64,000 bases of DNA from contig NW_026647267.1 of NCBI RefSeq assembly GCF_950295315.1, forward strand, positions 112,644 through 176,643, given 5' to 3'. Under the pieces are notes generated by a model. That model was not told the origin of the DNA, did not search any database, and was given only the letters and a program-made list of their open reading frames with translations. Position numbers and translations under genes: made by a program. Numbering within the stretch: the first letter of the stretch is position 1; each line of letters starts with the position of its first letter. Shown here in pieces: positions 54,955 to 64,000 of the stretch. The DNA is from Erinaceus europaeus. Its lineage: Eukaryota; Chordata; Mammalia; Eulipotyphla; Erinaceidae.

Positions 54955-55092
54955 TGGAACATGATGGCAGAGGAGGACCTAGAAGGGCTGAGAGTGTTAT
55001 ATGGAAAACTGAGAAATGTTAGACATGTACCAACTACTGTATTTTACTGTGGACTGTAAGCCTCTAATCCCCCCAGTATTAAAAAAAAATTG
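54955..55092 (+). mobile_element. L1 3' end, older family
   Basis: GGAACATGATGGCAGAGGAG to CCCCCCAGTATTAAAAAAAAA. Same family as 40282-40425, sense orientation. Confidence 0.7.
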
Positions 55093-55489
55093 GCCTTGGC
55101 CTCTATAGAAGGAGGTGAGTGGATCTTTGTCATCCTGATTTAGTTATGTCCATATTTCTCACCTGCTTTCAGAGTAGACAGACACAACTTGCTTGAAACA
55201 ATGCAATTAAATAAATGCACTCTGCCCATCTCAATTTTTTTCAATTTTAATATCACTTTATTGAGGAAATGTTTATTGACAAGATTTTTATTGTCAGAAG
55301 GGTGCATTTACACATGTCCCCAAGCTGGGCACCAGAACAGTTTAACCTCAAGCAAAGAGTCCTCTTATTCTACCATAGAAACTTGGGTTCCCAACCTCCC
55401 TTAGATGTCCTTCCTGCTCCCTTTTCAGTCCTTGAATCTACTGTGATAGACTGTAGTCCGGTGAGGATTTATTCTCTGCTTATGAACAA

Positions 55490-55665
55490 GGATTTCCTTT
55501 TAAATGATCTATTTATTCAATGAGAGAGAGACAGACAGACAGACACCTGTAGTACCACTCCCTGCATGAAGCTTCCTCCCTGCAGTGGGGGTTCCGGGCT
55601 TGAACTGGGGCCCTTGTGTGCTATAAAGTATGCACTCATCCAGATGTGCCACCACTCTGTTCCTG
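55490..55665 (-). mobile_element. SINE-A copy without tail module
   Basis: ATCTATTTATTCAATGAGAG, GACAGACAGACAGACACCTG and GGGCTTGAACTGGGGCCC. The head ends GTGCCACCACTCTGTTCC. Confidence 0.8.
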
Positions 55666-55855
55666 GCCTTTATTTTCATCTAGAGAGTGGAACATAGAGA
55701 GGGAAAGGATAGAGAACATAGTAAGTACTGCTCTGCTACTCATGATGCTTCTCTCATACAACTGCTCCCATATGGTGGCTGGGGGCTCGAACCCAAGTTC
55801 TTGCATGTGGCAAAGCACATGCTCCACTGGGTTAGTTATCTCTATTCACCCTAGG
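55666..55855 (-). mobile_element. SINE-A copy, old
   Basis: TTTATTTTCATCTAGAGAGT, a GA-rich body, GGGGGCTCGAACCCAAGTTC and a head with CTCCACTGGGTTAGTTATC. Confidence 0.7.
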
Positions 55856-55864
55856 GAACATTAT

Positions 55865-56132
55865 TATTGTTCTTATTTTGCCACCAGGCTTATCACTGGG
55901 CTTGGTCACCACACAAGGAGTCCAGTCCTTCCAGAAGCCTTTTTCTCCCTCTTTGATTGAGACAGAGAAATTGAGGGGGGGACAGAGAAAGAGATATAAA
56001 GAGATACACCTACAGCACTGTTTCACTGCTCCTGAAGCTTAATCCCTGCAGGTGGGCACTGGGGGCTTGAAGGAGGGTCTTCATGAGGTGCTGATGTGTG
56101 TGCTCTACCAGATATACCACTGTGCCCCTGGG
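55865..56132 (-). mobile_element. SINE-A copy with tail module, old
   Basis: GCCACCAGGCTTATCACTGG, a GA-rich body, GCACTGTTTCACTGCTCCTG, GGGGGCTTGAAGGAGGGTC and a head ending CACTGTGCCCCTGG. Confidence 0.78.
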
Positions 56133-56644
56133 ACATTAGTTTTAAAGATGCTATTTTATTTCCCCAGAAAATAATGTGATATTTTTTTTTAAGTTTACCT
56201 CACTTTTTGATAAGGAAAAAAATTACTGAAATGGAGTAAAGAACATTTCACAAAGGAATATTCAAGGATATAGATTATAGATCATCTGATTGTCAGAGAA
56301 AGCATCAGACAATACACTGAGAAGTGTTATATGGGTAGATGGCAAATCTCAGACATCCTATGATCATAGGGGCTAGAAGGCTGATTCCTGGATCATTGAT
56401 GTTCTGTGTTGCTAAGAAAGTGTGTCATGATTATTATCTGAAAATACTATTCCTATGAGATACTGTTTTAGATTCTGCTTCATAAGTATTATTAACCTTA
56501 AATTCATCTTCCTGCCATGTGATATTTAATGTTGTTATGTGAAATAAAATCACACCAGTGAAATACCTTGTCACTAGATAAACGACCTATGCTCTTGAGA
56601 GATTAGAGTTTACTATTCTTTTTATTTTTCTTTCCTTTTTTCCT

Positions 56645-56922
56645 TTTTTTTTCTTTTTTACCTCCAGTGTTATTGCTGAGCATGGTGCTGGCACTACGAA
56701 TCCACTGCTCCTGGTGGCCATTTTTTCTATTATATTGCATAAGACAGAGAAATTGAAAAAGAATGGAGAAAGGGTTAGCAGGTAGAGAAAAAGATCTACA
56801 CCTACAGACCTGCCTCACTGCCTGTGAGGTGTCCCCCTATAGGTGAACCCAGATCCTTGCACAGGTCCTTACATTTAGTACCATGTGTATGCTTAACCGG
56901 GTGTGCCACTGCTAAGCTCCCA
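56645..56922 (-). mobile_element. SINE-A copy with tail module
   Basis: ACCTCCAGTGTTATTGCTGA, ACTACGAATCCACTGCTCCT, a GA-rich body with ACACCTACAGACCTGCCTCA. The head ends GTGCCACTGCTAAGCTCCC. Confidence 0.85.
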
Positions 56923-58464
56923 AGTTTACTGTTCTTAAAAAAATGACTAATATTAATATTTTAGTGAAGTCTTTAAATCATTGTTTATCTCCCTGTATAC
57001 TATTTATCAAGTGCATGCCTGTTATTCAAATCAGAAACAGACACTGAACATAATACATACACATTCTGATCTCTTCAAAAAAAAAAAACCAACAACTTGT
57101 GTATCTGATAAATTACAAAGTGTGATTTTTCAGACTAATAGTTGCAGTAAATGTAATATTTAAATGTTTAGAGAATGCAAGGAAAGGAAGCCATACAATT
57201 TTATAAATTCTGAAGGACAAGTATGTACTGTTAACTTATTTCTAAAGCAGACAGGTTAAGCGAGCAAATGGCGCTATAGCAAATATTTCTTTTTAGACCC
57301 ACTGATTCAGATACATGTTGGGGGAGATGGTCTGTTCTATTATAGCACACTCAACTCTATTAATAGCAGTGATTATGCTCCAGATCGTAAAAATTTGGGC
57401 TCTGAGGGAAAAGTGAAAGCTAGAAAATGGAAACAACTTTTTCAAACTGTTGAAGTCATTTGAGCCCTTTCATCTCTCCCCTCCCCCGTGAAATCTCCAT
57501 ACTATGTAGTCATATAAACTAAAGGCGGGGTGAAGTCATGGAATATTGTGTCAAGTGTATTATTTATATGACATGATGGTTATTTGTCTTAATTTTGCTT
57601 TCTCTTTTTCTATTGAAAATAGCTAAGATAGACAATAGGAACTGTACTTACAGGTCATTTTGTTTGTTTATGAGCCTCTTCTCCTGGAGTGCCCTAGAGG
57701 TACCAGCTACCTATCATCACAACAGGCCACACTGTGTCCTCAGCTGTCCTGAAGACCATGCTATCCCTTAGTATTCCAAAGGGATATGCTTAGACTCCTT
57801 CTGCTTTTTCTCTTGTACATCTAGGTATGGAAATTTGCAAATGGAGGAAAAGATGAGGGAACAGAAGGAACAAAATAGAAACAGAATTTCAGTTAACATT
57901 ATCAAAAGGAAGAAAGTTGCATTGCTGATCATAAGGTTTTAGAGTGTTATGCATGAACGTTTCAGTTATGTTGTTAAGTTTATAAATGCTCACTTAACAA
58001 AGAAGGAAATATTTAGTTTATTTTTCAGGAAAGTCCTAAGTAAATCTAAGACTATTAGACATGTGACAATACTCAAAGAAGTGTATAATTAAATCATTTG
58101 AAGGAAGAATTGTTCTTAATCTGTGTTTACTTGTAATTTAGATACCAGGACAAAGCTTGACTAAATTAATACTCTTAATATTTTACATATTATGCATTTG
58201 GTTAGTGAATTGGAGGCATTGCTTGAAGTAGTGAAATTGGCACATAAAGTACCATTAAGGAAGTTCTGCTTCCTTTCAGCTTGTAACAAGTACTATCATT
58301 GATCTTTATAGTCTAGTTCTTTTCCAGAAGAGATGCTAACTAGCAGTGCAATAGCTAGTGTGCGTTTTAATAGATAGGAAATTAGTATATTTTCATTCTA
58401 GATTTGTGGTAGTACCAAGTAGCCTAATGATTTTACACTATTCATTTTTGCTCTAACTATATTT

Positions 58465-58676
58465 TGTTATCTCTATTTATTTATTGGATAGAGACAGCAA
58501 GAAATTGACAGGGAAGGGAATGACAGAGAGAGAGTGAGAGGACAGAGAGACACCTGCAGAACTACTTCACCAATCGTGAAGCTTTTCCTCTGTAGGTGGG
58601 GACCCGGGGCTTGAACCCAGGTTCTTGTGCATTGTAATATGTGCACTCAACCAGGTGTGCTACCACCCAGCCCCTC
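58465..58676 (-). mobile_element. SINE-A copy without tail module
   Basis: TCTATTTATTTATTGGATAG, a GA-rich body, ACACCTGCAGAACTACTTCA, inverted B box GGGCTTGAACCCAGGTTC. The head ends CTACCACCCAGCCCC. Confidence 0.88.
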
Positions 58677-58808
58677 TAACTGTATTTTGTTAATCTGAAA
58701 ATTTGTCAGAATCTTTTCTGGTAGGAATTGACTTGTCTTGATGTTTTACTTTTGCTTTTGGCCTTGAAAAAGAAATAGCAGAATAATATTTTTTGTTTCT
58801 TTTTATAG

Positions 58809-58917
58809 AAATTATGAACCGACTATACCACAGCCCAAGAAATATGCCAAATCCAAGTATGAGTTCACAGCAAGGAACCATAGCGAGCTCTCTGTTCAGA
58901 AGGATGACATTTTAGAG
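58809..58917 (+). CDS. EPS8: EPS8 coding exon 15 (SH3, first half)
   Basis: The exon is 109 nt. It completes Arg and reads NYEPTIPQPKKYAKSKYEFT then ARNHSELSVQKDDILE, ending at GTAAAT. KYEFTARN takes the place of the ALYDF strand of the SH3 fold, followed by the RT loop with the acidic KDDILE (approximately residues 521-557). Confidence 0.96.
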
Positions 58918-60067
58918 GTAAATACTTTCACACACTCTCTTTTTTGGTATTGTTAATAATGTGTAGTTTTATTCTTGTGGTCATTTTCTATGACCTTCCT
59001 CAGTAATGCTGAGGTGAAGAAGTAATGACCAGTATTTCATTTTATTAAAAATACAACATACAAATGTTTTTATACTTACTGGTAGCTATTTAGGATGGGT
59101 TAGAGTTTAATCTTTTTTTTTTTTTTTGTAGAGAGAGGAAAATTTGATTTTTTTGTTTACTTTGTCTTCTTCCAGACTTTTTTCATTTCCTAATCAAGAA
59201 TAATTATTAGTTGAGATGTAGATTCACCATAATGTTTTAGGAAGAGAAAACAGTTCATTTATGTTAATATTCTCACACCGTTGTCATCTGTGAGAGAGCT
59301 AATGTTTCAGAGGATAGTCCTGTATGTGTGTGTAAAGATATATACATCTGGATTAATGAATGTGGAATAAGTGAAATTCTGACAGTGATGATATAGTATC
59401 AGTAATAAGCTCTTAAAGCGGAATTTGTCATTTTTTATCTTTGTGGGATGGTCACAATAGTGTAAAACTTTTTTTTTTCATACTTTGCTTTTCTATGGCA
59501 AAGATAGAGTAGACCCAAGAGCATTGAATTAATCACATAAAAGCACTTCAAATATGGAGGCTGGGTGTGGCACACTTGGTTAAGTGCACATGTTACTGTG
59601 CTCAAGCCCTGGGTTGTAGCCCTTGCTTCCCATCTGCAGGGGTACTTCAGGAACAATGAAGCAAGTCTGCAGGTGTCTGTCTTTCTCTCCTGCTCTCTAT
59701 GTCTCCCTTCCCTCTCATTTTATCTCTGTCCTATCCAGTAAAAAAAAGGGGGGAGGAGATGGCCACCAGTGGATTTGTAATACCTACCAGCACTGAGCCC
59801 CAGCAAAAACCTTGATGGCAATTTAAAAAAAAAGTATTTCAAAGTAAAATGAGGATAATTAAATATTCTTGGGATATAATGTGGACTAAGGGTAAATTCA
59901 CAACAGTTTTACCTTTTTGGTATCAGTAATTATAATTCTTAAGTATCATTCAGCCAACAATATGTCAAATTTTAAGTCAATTTATTAGAAGTGAAGAAAG
60001 TTTATTGGTCTATAATTAAGACTGTAATTTGGTATAGAATTAATGCCTTTCTTCTGCATCATGACAG
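58918..60067 (+). other. EPS8: EPS8 intron 15
   Basis: One SINE (59560-59838). The rest is unique AT-rich sequence with a 15-nt T run near 59113. Confidence 0.85.
59560..59838 (+). mobile_element. SINE-A copy with tail module
   Basis: GAGGCTGGGTGTGGCACACT head, a mutated B box (GGGTTGTAGCCCTTG), GAAGCAAGTCTGCAGGTGTC, a TC-rich body and the tail ACTGAGCCCCAGCAAAAACC. Confidence 0.85.
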
Positions 60068-60211
60068 ATCCTTGATGATAGGAAGCAGTGGTGGAAAGTT
60101 CGAAATGCAAGTGGAGACTCTGGATTTGTGCCAAATAACATTTTGGATATTGTAAGAGCCCCAGAGTCTGGACTAGGGCGTGCTGATCCTCCTTACATGC
60201 ATACCATACAG
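60068..60211 (+). CDS. EPS8: EPS8 coding exon 16 (SH3, second half)
   Basis: The exon is 144 nt, 48 codons: ILDDRKQWWKVRNASGDSGF then VPNNILDIVRAPESGLGRAD and PPYMHTIQ, ending at GTATGC (approximately residues 558-605). WW and GFVPNNIL mark the SH3 core. The Ile in PNNIL replaces the Tyr of typical SH3 domains (PSNYV). This is a known EPS8 feature linked to its PXXDY ligand preference. Confidence 0.96.
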
Positions 60212-60774
60212 GTATGCAAAATTTAAACACATTTTCTCAGTGTATCATTCCTAAATAGAGTTGAAATACTTTATGGTTATTCATTGTTTTGAGAGACACT
60301 ATTCCTTTCTAATGTAATTGGACAGTGATGAGAAGACATGTGGCTTCTGATAGACTTGAGGAAATTGCCCAAAATGTTTTCTAGAAGTTACTGTTTTCTC
60401 TGAATGTTATTTCCATCCCAAACTCCAGTATTTCAGATGTTAGGAGAAATAGTATTTCTTCCTCTTCTCTGTTAGCCATTCACTAGTTTCCTCTTGGTAT
60501 AGCAGGTGAAGCTGAGACCACCAAGCACTTCCTCCCCAGCCTTCGGCCCCACTGCAAAGATGTCCTCCCAACAGCCAGCCCTGGCTTTGTACTCTCTACA
60601 ACCACATGTCAGCATGTGTTTCATGGGACTATTAATTCTCTCCTCTCTTGACTATTTTTTAGAAATAGCTACCCATGGTGTAGTGTAGATAGTCTAGGTT
60701 CTCCTTTAACTGATAAAGACATTGCATTTAAAATACTGTACGCATAGCTTTCTACCTCTATGTGTATAAGACTC

Positions 60775-61030
60775 TCCCCCTCACCACCAAAGTTCCAGTA
60801 CCTACAGAAACCATCATTGTTTGAAGTGAGTCTTACAATTATTGTTGTTGTTTATTACTTTTAATTGCCTTTATATTTAATACAGTCACTTCAAGTTCCA
60901 ACCCATTTTCCCCCCCAAACAAACCCTAGTTTCATCCATTTTTTAAATGGCAGAGTCATATTTTCTTCTTAACCACTGAGCAATACTTGCCTCATTGTCA
61001 GGGTTTCAGTGAACCTGCTTGTCTCACCCA
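60775..61030 (-). mobile_element. Possible old L1 3' UTR relic
   Basis: CCACCAAAGTTCCAGTACCTAC and TTTTAAATGGCAGAGTCATA resemble old L1 3' UTR text, but no copy in the window confirms it. Confidence 0.3.
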
Positions 61031-61524
61031 CTCTAATATTGCATCACTTGCTGTGAAATCTTGGGCCTTTTGACACATGACAGTCCTGTAGAATCATATC
61101 TGCTAACAAAAACAGAATGGATGGTCTTTTCCTGAGGTTTCTTTCTTATACTTCCAGGACAGAAATTGTTTTAATTCTCAGAATCAAAAACAGATTTTAC
61201 CCCAGAATACTATTATAAAGTTGAGTCGAAGCCACAGAAAATATACAGTGAAAAGTCTTGACTTGTGGCCCTCCTCTTACTGCTAAAACCATTTACTTCT
61301 CCCCCTTAGTGGCATTCAGGCCTAGAAGAGATCCAGCATTTATGCAAAGGGACTTTGTCCTTCTCAGAACCCATGAATAAATCAAGTAAATGTCTAAATT
61401 AGTATACACTTTGCATAGATTGATAACTTTAAATGGTGGCATTCTGTTTGCTGTGCTCATGATTTGACTGGCCTGATGTGCATATATTTTATGAACTTAT
61501 TTTATGTTCATCATTTGTCATTAG

Positions 61525-61560
61525 CTGTTGATGCCAAAGAAGGAGTTTGAGTTATTCAAG
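61525..61560 (+). CDS. EPS8: Candidate EPS8 microexon (36 nt)
   Basis: The acceptor ttgtcattag and donor GTATGA enclose exactly 12 codons, LLMPKKEFELFK, with no stop. Coding exon 16 ends in phase 0, so inclusion would add 12 residues just after the SH3 domain without shifting the frame. The charged, well-formed peptide and good splice sites are above chance expectation. It is absent from the canonical protein I know, so it would be alternative. Confidence 0.5.
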
Positions 61561-61894
61561 GTATGATTTACTCTGCTTCTGGTGAATATTTGAAGTGATT
61601 TTTTTTTTTTGTCTTAGCTGTAATACTGTTTTCTTTCCTACTTTTCTGATTGTAAGTTTTGGTTACCTGACATAATGTAGGCTGCTTTCTGGTATGTAAA
61701 TGCCAATTCTTCTTGCTCCTTTCTCTAGAGGTTTTGATTGAATGCCTTCGACAGTGTTAAAAAGTATACATTTGGAATGTTTGCCTGAATCGCTGATAAG
61801 AGTATACCCCCATTTAGCTATAACGGACAGATATCCAGAGTTATGCCTGGATGATGAATTCACCTCTCCCAGTGACCTTTTTTTTTCCTCCTAT

Positions 61895-62096
61895 GATCAT
61901 GTTTTTAATTTGTTAGGACAGAGAGAAATTGAGAGGGGTTAAGGAGACAGTGCAGAAGAGAGGAAGAGAGGCACCTGCAGCTCTGCTTCACTGCTCATGA
62001 AGCTTCCTTTCTGTAGGTGAAAGTTTGAACCTGGGTCCTTGTATATGGTTATCTGTTTCATCAACCAGCTGCATCACTGCCTGGCCCCCCACTCTT
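61895..62096 (-). mobile_element. SINE-A copy without tail module
   Basis: TTTTTAATTTGTTAGGACAG, a GA-rich body, CACCTGCAGCTCTGCTTCAC, AGTTTGAACCTGGGTCC. The head ends CACTGCCTGGCCCCC. Confidence 0.87.
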
Positions 62097-62659
62097 GTTT
62101 TTGAGCACCTAACTCATGATAAGCAATCTGATGTACTGCTGACAAAGGACATCCCTAGTTTCAGTATGAAAAAAAAGTTTTAAGAAATGTACATTTTAGG
62201 TACTAAACACGAATATCCCAGTTTCTTTTTATCTATGTGCATAGGAACTTGCAAACTCTGATAACTAAGATGCTTGAAACTTACTACTAGTATAAATCCT
62301 AAGTGTTTTCCTCCCCTGAGGAATGTAGCTGCTTTTAAAACTTTTTCTGTTCACTGTTATTTTGTCTTTTTTTTTTCTAATTCTCATTTCCGACTTCTAC
62401 CCTGAGTTACTATATTTTTTATTTATAACCTTCCTCTGTATAAAAGTGAACTAAAATCACTAATATATATATATCAAGGGTAGAGAGATTCTTTTTGAGC
62501 ACAAAATCTATTTTTCTTTCTTATACACAATCTCATCTTAAGTTTTGTAACATTGGTGCAGTCAAGAAAGATTCACAAGATTCAGAATTTTGTTTTACTA
62601 TCTTATATAAATAGAAATTTTTAGGGATCATCTCTTTGGGCTTTGAGCTTTTTTCCCCA

Positions 62660-62877
62660 TTTTAAAAATATATTTATATTTTGGATGGAGACAGATAAAT
62701 TAAGAGGGAAGGGAAAAAGAGACAGGGAGAGGGGAAGAGGGAGGGAGGGAGGGAAGATTCTGCAGCATGTTTTAAAGCTCATAAAATACCCTGCAGGTGA
62801 GCTTTAAATCCCAAATCCTTGTGCAGTGAAATGTGTGCTCTCAGTCAGGTGCTGCAACACCTGACCCTCTTTTGAGA
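62660..62877 (-). mobile_element. SINE-A copy without tail module
   Basis: ATATTTATATTTTGGATGGA, a long GA-rich body and a decayed B box (TTTAAATCCCAAATCC). The head ends GCAACACCTGACCC. Confidence 0.8.
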
Positions 62878-62964
62878 TTTTTCACACTGTCCATTTTCTA
62901 GAACTCTTGGTGCAACTCCGAATGCTGTGATACATGTAGAAATGTTTATAAAAGCTGTGTGTTG

Positions 62965-63285
62965 GGGGTTGGGCGGTAGCGCAGTGAGTTAAGTGCACGT
63001 GGCACAAAGTGCAAGGACCAGTGTAAGGATCCCCACCTGCAGGGGAGTCGCTTCACAGGCGGTGAAGCAGGTCTGCAGGTGTCTGTCTTTCTCTCCTCCT
63101 CTCTGTCTTCCCCTCCTCTCTCCATTTCTCTCTGTCCTATCCAACAATGACGACATCAGTAATAACCACAACGAGGCTACAATAACAAGGGCAACAAAAG
63201 GGGGGGAAAATGGCCTCCAGGAGCAGTGGGTTCATGGTACAGGCACTGAGCCCCAACAATAACCCTGGAGGCAAAAAAAAAAATT
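62965..63285 (+). mobile_element. SINE-A copy with B box deleted
   Basis: GGGCGGTAGCGCAGTGAGTT (A box) to GTGTAAGGAT is followed directly by CCCCACCTGCAGGGGAGTCG. The 20 nt holding the B box in the 34.8-kb copy are missing at 63030/63031. The body and the tail CCTCCAGGAGCAGTGGGTTC are otherwise well preserved. Confidence 0.93.
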
Positions 63286-64000
63286 GTGTGTGTATGTATG
63301 TTGAGGCTGAGAGTCACTCTTTTTAAAAAGTATTGAAAATAGTCAATATTTTATCAGCTACTGAAAAATTGAATTTGAGCCCAAATTTTAATATATAAGC
63401 TTGACCATCTGTTATCCACTCCTTGGCATAAATGCTATTCTAAATGTAGCACTGTTCTCAAAGCATATAATAAACATACATACATACACAATAACTCTAT
63501 AGAAGAATATAGAAAAAGAATGTTGGAAATAAGTGTCAATCATTTTACAGGTGTACAGTAATCTAACCTATACCTATCTAAAGTATCTAAAGAAAAATCC
63601 TGGAGCTTATTTCATAGTGACAATAAAAACTCCACCATTTGATGTGGCTCCCACTGGGATTAACCTTATAGAATTCCTCTGGATTACAAGATACAAAAGC
63701 AACCCTGTATCTTCATGTTTTCATTTATTAACCTGCAGATATTTAGAGTGCCAGCAAATCTTGCTTGATAAAATGACAGCCCAGCACAGTGCAGGTTCTC
63801 CATCAAAGCCCGCTGCCCAGTGTTATATCTCCAAGTCATCTGCTGTGGATTAGTGCCTTCCTGTATGCTTGGGCGTGATGAGCTGTGACCCTCTCTCCTC
63901 ACAAATGTCCGAGACACTTTCCCCTCTCTTTTCCATCCAGTTATAGCAATGTTTTGAAGAAGTTTAAGGAAACTTCTTAAAAGAAAAACCTAGTCAATCC

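Larger units (their letters stand above)
53197..58808 (+). other. EPS8: EPS8 intron 14
   Basis: SINEs lie at 53565, 55490, 55670, 55865, 56645 and 58465, and an L1 3' end at 54955. I recognise nothing in 53835-54950 and 56925-58460, which are AT-rich and look unique. Confidence 0.85.
1099..64000 (+). other. EPS8: EPS8 gene body, partial (3' end outside window)
   Basis: Sixteen exons spliced with AG/GT borders give a continuous 605-codon reading frame that I recognise as EPS8. In order they encode the N-terminal leader, the PTB domain (about residues 60-200), a PPPPRAPAPVPPG proline-rich linker (about 204-220), a helical middle region with a lysine-rich run (about 298-311), and an SH3 domain (about 533-587). 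Human EPS8 is 822 residues, so roughly a quarter, including the capping/bundling effector region, is missing downstream. The product is a cytoplasmic adaptor joining receptor tyrosine kinases to ABI1/SOS1/Rac signalling and acting on actin barbed ends. The promoter and noncoding first exon lie upstream of the window. No exon carries a frameshift or internal stop. Confidence 0.95.
60212..64000 (+). other. EPS8: EPS8 intron 16 (3' end outside window)
   Basis: It contains a possible old L1 relic (60775-61030), a candidate microexon (61525-61560) and SINEs at 61895, 62660 and 62965. Nothing resembling the next EPS8 exon (starting KQRMEYG in human) occurs before 64000. Confidence 0.85.

Noticed and set aside
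63739..63800. Possible EPS8 exon after CCTGCAG near 63740
   Set aside because: The following text begins with an early in-phase stop (ATATTTAGAGTG) and does not resemble the expected KQRMEYG continuation.

Overview
The window is mammalian nuclear DNA. It contains one protein-coding gene, EPS8 (epidermal growth factor receptor kinase substrate 8), on the + strand, in 16 coding exons with consensus AG/GT splice borders. The exons join in phase into 605 codons: N-terminus, PTB domain, proline-rich linker, helical/basic middle region and SH3 domain. The start codon is at 1120. The last certain exon ends at 60211, and the C-terminal part (post-SH3 proline-rich segment and actin-binding effector region) lies beyond 64000. 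The repeat content points to a hedgehog (Erinaceidae). There are more than 40 copies of tRNA-headed SINEs of the hedgehog ERI type (A box, B box, TC-rich body, and often a tail module resembling CCTCCAGGAGCGGTGGATT), plus lineage-specific L1 and endogenous retrovirus sequence.

Layout. 1-1098 is intron upstream of the first coding exon. 1099-16669 holds coding exons 1-5 (N-terminus and most of the PTB domain) with several SINEs and L1 3' ends. 16670-27715 is intron 5 and carries a decayed betaretrovirus-like ERV on the - strand (20041-25891). 27716-41747 holds coding exons 6-13. 41748-53068 is intron 13 and contains a 7.7-kb full-length L1 on the - strand (42304-50043) with a 16-bp target-site duplication and broken ORFs. 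53069-60211 holds coding exons 14-16, including the SH3 domain. 60212-64000 is intron 16, with a candidate 36-nt microexon at 61525-61560.

Function. EPS8 is a cytoplasmic adaptor and actin capping/bundling protein. The PTB domain and the SH3 domain (ligands of the PXXDY type, such as ABI proteins) link receptor tyrosine kinase signalling to Rac and actin; the protein also works at stereocilia and microvillus tips. Everything else here is transposon-derived or unannotated intron. In the feature list, SINE-A means the main tRNA-headed, TC-rich family and SINE-B a shorter family beginning GGGGAGATAGC.

The most unusual signals are: (1) a perfect 58-bp inverted repeat created by a templated insertion inside a SINE in intron 9; (2) two in-phase candidate alternative EPS8 exons (51 nt at 11010, 36 nt at 61525); (3) a tandemly repeated L1 promoter unit with a YY1-like motif at the head of each copy; (4) a second, diverged integrase fragment inside the ERV; (5) a palindromic LTR junction; (6) an L1 fragment that seems to run into the acceptor of exon 14. 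I found no CRISPR, no bacterial features and no genuine RNA gene.
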